Under the pieces are notes generated by a model that saw only the letters and a program-made list of their open reading frames with translations, did not search any database and was not told the DNA's origin. From Gigantopelta aegis (taxonomy: Eukaryota > Mollusca > Gastropoda > Neomphalida > Peltospiridae), in NCBI RefSeq assembly GCF_016097555.1, contig NC_054706.1, positions 57,055,407 to 57,119,406 of the forward strand: a DNA stretch of 64,000 bases, written 5' to 3'. A program made the translations under genes and the position numbers. Shown here piece after piece: positions 43,901 to 56,128 of the stretch (position 1 is its first letter; every line of letters starts with the position of its first letter).

Positions 43901-46900
43901 ACAGGATCCGTAAAATCAAAGGTAAAGAATCCAGTAATACAGTAATTTGTCTGTCGTGATACGGATGTTACATCTCATCGTGACATTGCCAATGCATTGG
44001 CAGACAATTTTTCTCACAATTCATCTTCTGCTTTCAGTACAGATGCTTTTACATCTGTCAGAACTAAAGCTGAAAAGCAGTCCATTAATTTGTCATATGA
44101 AAATGCTGAAGTATATAACAGGCATTTCTCTTTTGAGTAATTGCAGGATGTTCTACGTAGAGTCCACGATACTTTAGTAGGACCGGATGAAATTCATTAT
44201 CAGTTATTGAAACATTTACCTGAATCATCTTTGATGGTTCTTTTGAATATTTGTCATAACATCTGGATTTCTGGAGACTTTCCTTCTGATTGGAGGAAAG
44301 CAATTATCATTCCTATTCCCAAGCCTGCTAAGGATTCAACTAATCGTACTAGTTATTGCCCTATCACTTTGACAAGTTGCATTTATAAAACCATGGAACG
44401 AATGATCAATCGTAGACTTGTCTGGCATCTTGAATCCCATAATTTGCTTACTAACGTGCAATGTGGGATCTGATCTAGATGTAGCACGGTTGGTCATCTT
44501 GTTAGATTTGAAACGTTTTGCAGGGAAGCTTTCATCCATAATCAGCACTTGGTTTGAATGTGTTTTATTTGGAGAAAGCTTAGGATAACACGTGGAAGTA
44601 TGGGGTTTTAAACGACCTCCATGATATGGGCGTTAGAGGTTGACTTCCTGTTTTTATATCTCAATTAGAGGTAATTCTCAAATTTTTACATGTTTTCATT
44701 CTGGAAATGGTTCTTTCACTTCTATAGACTTAACCCTTTGTAGTCCTTCACTTTTTCTTGATTTCTCCTGGAAAGGATGGGGTCGACTTTGTCCGACATT
44801 CACCAACAGGAGATGTCTATGCCTCATCTTGTCTGTAACTTTATTTTCTGTGAAAATTAACAGCATCCACCCAGTGTTTAACAGTTGGTTTTTGGACAAA
44901 AGATTCTGCTATAGATTGTCCATGAGTATCACTGAACGGAGACTACATTTTGTTTGGGGCAACTGACAATTTCTTCGGGTCATTTTTGACAGGAAGCTAG
45001 CTTTTGTGCCCCATCTTAAATATGTTAAAAAGAAGGGCTTAAAAGCTCTCAATATTTTAAAAGTGATTGGTAATATGGAATGGGGAGCAGACCGAAAGGT
45101 TATGCTCCATCTATATAGATATTTTGTGAGGTCAAAACTTGATTATGGATGCATTGTGTATGGGTCGGCACACAAGTCTTACTTGCAGATGCTAGATCTT
45201 ATACACAACCAGGGACTTAGGCTTTGTCTTGATGCATTTAGAACATCTCCTGTAGAGAGCTTGTACGTTGGTGCTCACGAACCTTGTTTGGGTGCTAGAC
45301 GTGCAAAGCTTTCTCTGCAGTATGTTACAAGATTAAATCTTTATCAAAAGATCCTACACATGACGTGGTATTTGACAATAAATATATGAAGTTGTTTGAT
45401 GCAGCGGTGTTTTGTCGATTTCCAACATTGATTAACTGACACTTTCGAAACTCCTTCATATTTTGTTTTACCACCTTGGTGTATTACACCACATAAAATT
45501 GTATTTGATCTTGCGCAGCTGAAGAAAGATCGTACAAATGCTGTTGTTTATAAAACGTTTTTCGTGGAAATTTAAGACAGGTACCTTGATTACATTCCTG
45601 TTTATACAGATGGATAACGGGATGGGAATTATGTGGCTTGTGCTACAGTTTTTTCATCAGACAGAATACTTTCCATGAGATTGATTGACTCGGCATCGAT
45701 CTTTAGTGCTGAAGTTTGGGCAGTCATTAAAGCCTTAGAAGAAATCATGGATTCGATTGCATCCAAATTTATTATTTTCACCGACTCACTTTCGTGTCTA
45801 AGTAATATGAAGATGGACCATTCCTTAACTGGGATGATGATACGAAAGTGTGTCTTTTTATCCATTGCCAATAAAGTTATTGTATTTTGTTGGGTGCCCA
45901 GCCATGTTGGCATCAGGGGTAATGAAAAGGTAGATTCAGCTGCCAAGTCTGCTTTGGATTTGCCTCAAGCCAGGGTGTGCCTCGGATTGGGCCCCTGACC
46001 TCCAGAGGCCAAACCCTGGGGCGGACATACTCGAAACACCCGTGGTATATGAGCATGTTAAAATATTATCGGATCGGATCAAGCCAGGGTTGGTGTGCCG
46101 TATACCGATTTTAAACATAATATCAACAAATTTATCTTTTCGACTTGGCAACATTATTGAGACGGTGCGGTTGCGAACAAGGTTCATTCTATCAAGCCAG
46201 TCTTGAGTGGCAGTCCTCCTATAGACAGTGCAGGAAGGATGAAATAGTCTTGTATCGTGCTCGTATCGGTCATACATATTTGACCCATTCATTTATTTTG
46301 AAGAAGGATACTCCACCTCAGTGTGAGCACTGTCAGTGTTACAGTTTTTCCTTCAGACAGAATACTTTCCATGAGACTGCCTGACTCTGTATCGATCTTT
46401 AGTGCTGAAGTTTGGGCAGTCATTAAAGCCTTAGAAGAAATCAAGGATTTGATTGCATCCAAATTTATTATTTTTATCGACTCACTTTCGTGTCTCCAAG
46501 CTCTACGCAATATAAGCAAACACAATCCCTACCTGGTGGTGATACGATAAGTGTGTCTATTAATCAACATTGCCAATAAAGATCTATGTACAAATGGATG
46601 CCCAGTTTGATAAGGGGTAATGAAACAGTCTGCTTTGGATTCTATGTCAAAGACCCAGGTTGGTACAGTGCCATATACATCCGACTATAGTGATCAAACA
46701 AACAGTTGATCTTGTGGTCATGAGAACATACATGGGACTATAGTAATCGAACAAGCCTACCTGATCTAAGCTGGTCTTGAGAAATAGAGTGACTATAGTC
46801 CTCAAACAAGGCACCTGCTAGGCCAGTGATGAAATACATCTTGTATAGTGCCTCAAACGGCCATACTGACTTGAGCCATTCATTTATCTTGAAGAAGGAT

Positions 46901-49900
46901 CCCTACCTGATCTATGCACTGTCAGTCCAGTTTGACATTTTGGTGGCGTGTAACAATCTGTGTGATCTATGACTTTTATTTCCAATTTGAAGTAGTAATC
47001 AAACTGTGATATTTGATCTATTTTTAATAGTCCTTGACAGTAGTAATTTTATTTGACTACCTGAATTCAAATATTGATAGCCGATGTATTTTTCATGCTG
47101 GGGTGTCCTTAAACATTCATTCATTCATAATTCATTCATTCATTCAAACACAAACCTACCTGATCTATGACAGAGAGTCCAGTCTGACTGCAGTCATCAA
47201 ACACAAGCTTACCTGGTCTATTACAAATAGTCCAGTTTGACTGTAGTAATCAAACACAAGCCTACCTGACCTATGACAGAGATAAAAGTCTGACTATAAT
47301 AATCAAACACAAGCCTACCTGATCTATGGCCAGTGAGAAATACATCTGACTATAGTGATCAAACAGGCCTACCTGATCTATGGCCAGTGCGAAATACATC
47401 TGACTATAGTGATCAAACACAACCCTACCTGATCTATAGCCAGTGAGAAAGCCACAGGTGAGAGCAGACAGAGAGCCCAGCGACCGGCTGGTGAGATGCT
47501 GTAGTCGTAGCCGGTGAGGGTGGTCGTCCTCGTCATGCTCACGATGAAGTACAGTAGGCTGATGACGATAGTAGAGAAAGCGGCCACAAGTCCAGCAACC
47601 TGAGCCTTTATGAAGAAAGGAGTCATCACAAATGCTAAGTTCACAATTGATAATCCGTAAAGAAGCATCATGATAAAAAACATGAACAGACTTTCAGTCT
47701 TGAAAAAGGATGATGCAAAGGCAATGATGACAACAACAACGGTAACAAAGAGAATAACCACCATGTAGATAAGTGCCCATGACAACCTGAAAATTGAAAA
47801 CAATTTGTTTGGTGAATCGTTAACAACAAACATGAATCGCGATTTTGCCAAATACCCATTCAACTCTGCATTGTGCAAAGATACGATCCTGGCCATGTAT
47901 TACAGTTGTGTCGTTCTAATTTAGTTTTTAATACAAATCAGATCTTTATACCTTAAATATCTGCCAGCAGCAAGAGCTTAAAACACAGCCTAGTTTTAAA
48001 ACAGAAATAAAATTGCAGTAATTTTTTAAGATGAAATGAAAAACACAATTTACCTTTAACATGCAAATAGAATTGCAGGTAAACTTTTAAGACAAAATTA
48101 ACAAAACAGCATACCACCAAACAGAGTCTCTAAGACCCATCATCTTCATTCCTTCTCGAATTTTTCTTTCTTTCTCTGCTACCAGATCGACACACAGAAA
48201 GTTAATGAAGAAACAGTAAGCAAAAACGAAGTAGATGGCTGACCCAATTTGGATGCTTTCAAGACTTTGTGTGAATTTATCCTTGGGCATCAACTGGACT
48301 GAGACATTTGGCATAGTAAATGCTACATTATTTTTCTGTCAATAAAAAGAGATCATTTAATATATATATATATGTAACATGGTTGTGAATATCGCAGGGT
48401 AAGCCTCAAGATAAGACAGCTTGTGCTGAAAAAAATAAACTGACCTACTGATTTTATCTCCAAGAGTCTGATATTTTTATAATCTGCAAGATCACCAAAT
48501 AGCCAACCAATCCTCTGATTTGATCCTCGGAACCTTCGTTTAAAACCAATGTATGAACCAAAATATGCATGTACTTAACGATATCTTGGATAACGTAATA
48601 TTTATGAGAGGAATAAACATCGGTATGTGCACTAGACAGACTGTTGTCTATAGCTTTCATGTGTACACAACCAGATGTGATATTCACCGAGACATTAACA
48701 ATATAGTAGTTATATTATTAACTATTTTTTATCTACCCACATGGTTATGATTATGTATTCATTTGCACATACACACATGTATATATGAAAATTCTAATTT
48801 TAACGTAACTCTCCTTTCACTGGTTCACATTCTAGATGTTATCAATACATTTCTCCTGTTTTAACTAGTATAATTTTTTCATATACATATTTAAACAAAA
48901 ATTAATTCAGGGAATTCGCAAATTGTTTTTCCACAAATTTATACAGGTGACTATCTAATATTTTGAATGTCAGCTGATTAGTGAGATCGGTGTAGTAATC
49001 ATACACCTATCTCCTGAGTTGTTAAATCTCGCTCTGGGTGGGAGATGGTACTGGGATGCGAATCAAGTGCCTACCGATCAATCTTAAGACCCTATAATAT
49101 TAATTTACTCACTTTTATGAGTGCTGAATCAACAACATTCTGAAGCCAGACAAAACCAGTTGTGAGATAAAAGTTGGCTCGACACTTCCTTCCAGATCTA
49201 GTTCCATTGGGATCCTCTCTACACTGACCTAGAAATAAAATTTGCATTAAGGAATGAATGAATGAATAAATGAATGAATGAATGTTTAACGACTCCCCAG
49301 CACGAAAAATACATCGGCTATTGGGTGTCAAACTATGGTAATGCAAACAAATAAAGTGATGATCAACATCAATATAAAAATTCAAGATTTAAATAAAAAC
49401 AGTGTAAAGAATTGTGCAAAAATACAAATATCACTGATATCAATTGTATCTCGAAGAAAACAAGGGAATTTGTGCTCAAAGAGAATGTTACACCCCTGCA
49501 CCGCGGTGGGGTTACAGCACGCACAGGGGTTGCATTAAGGATGTGCACCACTACAGAACTGCTAAACTGCTAAATTAAAGTCAACACCATCTATAAGTCT
49601 GTTTTAATATACAGAAGTTTCATAACTAAACAGTCCTGATCCAATTATCTCAAAATTGCATTGGAATTAGACGTCTTCTGATGTCTTCAACTTTTAATTT
49701 CACATGTAAATTATAAAAGAATAAGCATTGGAAGTTTACATAAATTTAAAGTTGCATAACTAACACATGAGCAGAAAGATGGTTCATGTGAAATATTGTG
49801 TACCGCTAATTATAAACTATGATATGGATATTTATATGCATGCATATATCATCTTTGTTTAAAATGACATAAAGACAAACCCTGATTTAGTGCTTTAGTA

Positions 49901-50433
49901 AACACATCACTGACGGAAGGCAGAGATCTATACGGCATCCGAATTGCATAGTTAAAGTTTGTTCCTCCTTCAAAACCAAATATAATCCCAGCTGCCACGT
50001 TGGTCGGGTTTGCTTTGTACCTCTCCTCTGCTGCAGCCTGGCTGAAAAATGTCTCATACTGAACACCACCAAGAAGGGTTGATATCTCGGTCATCAAAGT
50101 TTCAACCTCAGTTGTGTTGGGTGACACTAACAATTTCTTTGAAGTATTAAAGTGAAATCTACCGTTGGAAAGAGAATTTTCCGGGAAAGAAGTGACAGGA
50201 AATGTCTTGGGTTTTGTAAATGCCTTGATCATTGCCATGAGCGACACAAAGAAGACTGGGAAAAATACTTCCTGTAAGAAAAATAGATCGAGAATGTACC
50301 TGTATAGTGACTGAAACCAAAAATCTAGGTAAAATGAATACTACGAAGGTCAAACTAACTGTATGCATATAATATCATCGTCTACAACTACAACTACAAC
50401 TACAACTTCACCACCACCACCACCACCACCACC

Positions 50434-50494
<61 letters not shown>

Positions 50495-53400
50495 CCACCA
50501 CCACCACCACCACCACCACCACCACCACTACTACTACTACTAGTACTACTACTAGTACTTATATAAAGTATATATTATTATAGCTCGTTTAGTTCACTAG
50601 AAAACACAACAAAAACACAATACACTTTGGAATCTGTATTAACCTACGCTGACAAATGTACTGCCGCAGTAGTTAATTAATAACAACAATAATAACACCC
50701 TGGAACTAGTAGTAGTATAGAATCTCGAACACGTCTACAGAATATTGGTATAATATTACAAAATTTATAGAAACATTGCTTAGTCCTAGTGTTTGCCATG
50801 GTTCAATTTTTGCTGGTGAGGTAAATGATTTTATTACTAATCATGATCCTCTTGATTGTGTTCACTGAAGGACATTTAATTCCACCTTTGATGTCATTAA
50901 TGATGAATAAGTAAGAAGCGTTATAAAGGTATGACTATACCAAATAAAATCCCATAGGCGACCATGTTAACGTTTGTGTTTAAAAACACTATATGCAATA
51001 TATCAACCAAACTATGACCCATAAATATCAGTAATCCAACCCCTACCTCAAAGTATTAACTGAAGAAAATGGTACCTTTCGTGGCTCATTTTCGGTGTAA
51101 CCAGATGTTTTTACAACACACCTAGTTTCGTACAAAATATGAGTACTTTTTTACAGGTACCCCATACATGTTCCAAGCACAAGGCTACTTGACACAGTGG
51201 TACTAGATGAAATAAAATTGCATACATTTTTAGCCCAGATGAAACTATTTTTTTTACAACCAACAAACTCACATTTATAATCAATCACGGGACTTGTGGT
51301 GTTAACTTCTCTTTCAAACGTTTGGTGCACCTCGAACTTTGACACAGCTGGAAATTTTTGGTTTAGTGCTACGTAAAATCACTTAAGCTAGGTGTAGATG
51401 GTGTGCCGTCAAAGTTTTTTTTTAAAAAGAATCCATTATTTATAACTCCATATCTAAAGATGTTATTTAATGTTGTTTTAGATAGTGATACAATCCCAGT
51501 CCCTTGGAATGTGGTCTGAATTATTTCATTGTTTAAGAAAAGAGATATTACAGATCCATATAATTTTAGATGTATTACGCTATTAAATATCTACTTCTAT
51601 TTTGGAAACTAGGATTAGGACTTGGCTTGAATATAAGAATATTATCCATGAAGCACAGGCAAGTTTCCGAAATGATTACGCAACAATAGATCATATATTT
51701 ACACTTCAGGCGTTGTGTCAAAGATACCTTTGAAAACCTAGACATAGATTTTATGTTACTTTTATAGCTCTTCGCGAAGCTTTTGACTTGGTAGATAGGA
51801 AAAAGTTACTTTATGTGTTGTATATAAGAGGGGTAGTCCAGGTAAAATATTTAACATTTTAAAAAATATGTATGAAAACGTACAAATTTGTGTTAGAGTA
51901 AAGAATATTAGGGCATATTTCTTTACATCATCTAGTGGTGTCCGTCAAGGGTGTATTTTAAGTCCAGTTTTGTTTATAATTTTTATTAATGAATTTATAA
52001 ATGAGATGAGTAATTGTAATCTTAGAGGCATTTTTGTGAATGAAAATATTAATGACATACTAATGCTTCTCTTTGTTGATGATGCTACTTGCTGATGATA
52101 CAGTAATAGATTTGAAAAACAAAAAAAACCTTGATGTCCTAAATAAGGTTGGTGTAAAATGGGGATTAGAAGTTAATATTAATACATCTAATATAATTGT
52201 ATTTAGAAATGGTGGGTACTTAAGACGTAAGAAGAATTGGTTTTATAATGGCATTCAATTAAAAACTGTGTCATATTATAAGTATCTTGGTATAACATCC
52301 TCTTCTCGTATGAAATGGTCTTGAGATACTATTTATTCAAGCGAAAAAAGCCTGTTTTCCTATTTATAAAAGGTATTTAAAAGTGTCAAAGAGAGTATCA
52401 TCAAATGCTATGCTTGGGGAGATAGGTAGATATCATTTGTGTGTCAAATACTTTATCCCTTGTACAAAATATCGGTGTGAATTATTACATATCGATTCAT
52501 CCAGATATCCTAAAGCTTGTCAAGATATATTGAAATGTTATGATGAAACTAGTATAATTACTTGGGTATCACATGTAAGAACGTTGTTGTTTCAAATAGT
52601 TTTCTTATGTTTTGATTGCTCAAGAATGTAGTAGTATCACGTTATGTATGTCCAGCTTTGTACAGAGATGTAAAGACGTTCATTTTCAACACTGACATGA
52701 TACACCTAATATTTCACACATTTTTAAAGGCATATTCTTCTTATAAATCTCTTTCAGAAATAGAAAGTATATATTATAATTGTCACAATATAAGGATGTC
52801 TTGGATTTTTTTCTAAATTAAAAGTACAGAAAAGCAGATATAATCCAGTAATAGAAAGAAAGAAAACTATCTGTACACAGTGTAATCTCAATCAAGTTGA
52901 AGATGAATATAATTTTCTTGAGTCTATATTATGGTTTAAGCAGGAAATATTTCATATCAGAATATCTTATAGTAAATATTTCTAGATAAACATTTATTTA
53001 TTGATTTCCACCCAAATTATAAAGTGTATTAAAGGAATAGCCTTGTTTTTTAAGAGAAATCTGCCCGTTTATATTGAATGTGTATCGTGCACAAGTAACG
53101 CACGATCCATTTGTTTTAAAAGTAGTTATCTTGGTCATGCGACCTCAATAACTTAATAAATATCTTGTCTTGTCTTGTCCATTATTACTATAGAATCCAA
53201 ATCTGAATAACTGAATCGTTATCCGTGATCAAAACTATTTTTGAACAACAATGCAGAATCGAACTGGCATTTTGAAAGTTTTGGTCGATTCCATGAATCA
53301 AAAGCATTCCTACACAGACCTTGTCTTTTAAGGTGCACGGGTGCAATCGCGCTCGTACAGCGCACGTAAGTTCAATCTGACGAGTGTAAAAAATAACGCA

Positions 53401-55034
53401 CGTTACTCTTAACAAACAGGGCATGTAAAACATTTTTTATATATATTGATTGCCACTATTTACAAAATCTTATGTAGGTGATAGAAAGTTCCATTTAATA
53501 CCGGAATTTTTTTAAAATGTGACGAGAATGGTAGTATTCATGCAGTGGCGTAGCGTGAGTTACCAGCGCCCGAGGCAAGACAAGTATTGCGCCCCCTAAC
53601 CAGTGGACCATTAGCACTCCCCGAGTCCCTTCCACCAGTCCAGAATTTTGCGCTCAGGGCAACCGCCCCGGTGGCCCCGCCCACGCTACGCCACTGTATT
53701 CATGCAACCTTTTGATATATGACTGGTACTTATATTTGCTATACAAATCGGAAAACACTGGTTTAATAGACATCTTCGAAGACGTACCAATCCGATCAAA
53801 ACGTCTTTGCCTATTTAATTTATTATTAATTACAAACAGTCCACTTTTGTAAGGTAACATATCACAACGTCTTATAAGGTATAGTTTTGAAAAAAAGGAA
53901 TTGAATTAAATAGTGGCTTCTGTAGCCTACACATTGACAAATGAACTCGTTACGGAAATCAGCGAAGTCGGTAAAATTGTCTCGATTAGGTCATAGTTGT
54001 TAGCCTAAAAAGCTTACGTGAGGTCCCCAAAATGGCAATCATGTAACTTTCTATTTTCTTTAAAAAAAAGAAATGAAATTTAGACAAAGACAATTCAAAA
54101 GTAGCAAAAATAACAAAAGAAGGAACAGAAATGATAATAGGTATGTAGGAATAGGCCTAGGTATCGTTTACAAAACAAAACCTGTGTTTCTTTTTTATCG
54201 TTTATTATTATTATTATTATACGTTGGTTTACGTACTTGTTACCTACATGTAGGTAACCTTGTTCTGCTACATAAATTATTATATTTCCTTAACCTAATC
54301 AGTTATCTCAAACTTGCAGTGAAATTTGTTATCTTCTGAAATTTATAATTTTAAGGATTCACCACGTAACCCATTGAGAGACTATTATCCTGTTCAATTA
54401 TTTAGACCCAAAGTTTTTTGCAAATGTTACGTTTATTTCCTATTCGATATTTGTTTTCTTTGCATTTACATGAAAACAAACCCAAACCCCGACAGGTGTT
54501 ATATACAAATCATCATATAAAATGCACGAAGTTGACTTCATTCCACTTTTGAAAAATCTCTGTGTCGTTTGAATGCACGTTATTTCTCCTATAAATAACT
54601 ACGGTCATTTGCATATCAAAACATTGGGATCTGAGGCTACGTGAAGGCCATTATAGCTTGTTTCACTAAATCAAGGTTATTATTGTTTTGCAGTGTGTAA
54701 CAGCATTGTCTAATCTTTCCGTTAAACCTTTTCTTGTAGGTGCATTATATTTAATAAATTTAGCTAATGTATTATGTATTTTAATTTTATTATATCAATT
54801 ATATATTAGCATACCATACCTAACCTAACACAACTGAGGTGTAGCACAGTAATAAACACAAATCACCTTACACACCGCAGGAATGTGCTTTTCAAATTTA
54901 TAAATAAATTTAATGCAGGGCCGGACCCAGAAGACCGGGGGGGGGGGGGGGATAAAATGTCAAAGGCCACCAACATCAAATAATAATAAAAATGTTATTT
55001 AATTTGCCTCTAAATTGGGAACTCATACGTGTAT

Positions 55035-55096
<62 letters not shown>

Positions 55097-56070
55097 TTTA
55101 GGGTGGTGTCAGGGGCTGGGGTTTGGGGGTGGGGTGTTACATTTGTAATGCAAAAAACCAAAGGGCTATTGTTCGGACTCGTATGGGTTCAACCACTTTT
55201 TCATCCCGCAGACACAGCCCTGAATGTTCAAAATACGATAGCATTGCTTGGTCAATAACATCATTATTTCGATCTATGACTGCACGTGCTATTGTAACAA
55301 TGTGTAAACCACGTAAAATACAAGTTAGGTAGGGTATATAAATTCATTGAAAATGTAGTAGTCGACATTCTTGTTATTGTTATTTGAGGAAAAATATGGG
55401 TAAATCGAAAAACTCTTCAGTTGATGTAAAATTGTGTATTAAGAACGTTTTCGATTATTTTGAAGATGAATATCAGCGCGGTAGACCTAGGTATGCTTCT
55501 TATCGAATTGTCGATCGAGTTTCCGCTGCACTTAAAGTTTCGGTTTTAACAGTAAAAAGAACTGTGAAAAATCTAAGCTCTACGAATCCAAGCACAGAAA
55601 TCACTGTTAAAAAACGCGACCGAAAACTCATCGATTTATTTGATAAAGATGTTATTAGACGACGAGTATACAGATTTTATAGAGAGGGCGAATTACCTAC
55701 ATTACATAAGATTAACGTGGCTTTCGATAAGCAATTTTGATAAGCAATAAGGGACGTTTTATATGCACCATCCCATAGACAGGATAGCACATACCACAGC
55801 CTTTATACATCAGTCGTGGTGCACAGGCTGGAACTAGACACAACCCAATGGGTCCACCATGTGGGATCGATCAGTCGACCTACCATGAGCGAACGCTTTA
55901 CCTCTGAGCTACGTCCCGCTCCATATACAAAAGAAGCCTTAAGTGGGGTTGGGGTTGTGCAGAGGGTCACACCTCCACCAATCGCATGCATACCATATTC
56001 TTCTCTCTCTCTCCCTATAACCATATAACCATAGATTAAAATATGTTGAGTGCGTCGTTACATAAATGAC

Positions 56071-56128
<58 letters not shown>

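Noticed and set aside
55123-55332. Small plus-strand frame upstream of the transposase N-terminus
   Set aside because: No similarity recognised, overlaps a TA/G-rich repeat edge, and no splice connection to the transposase frame.
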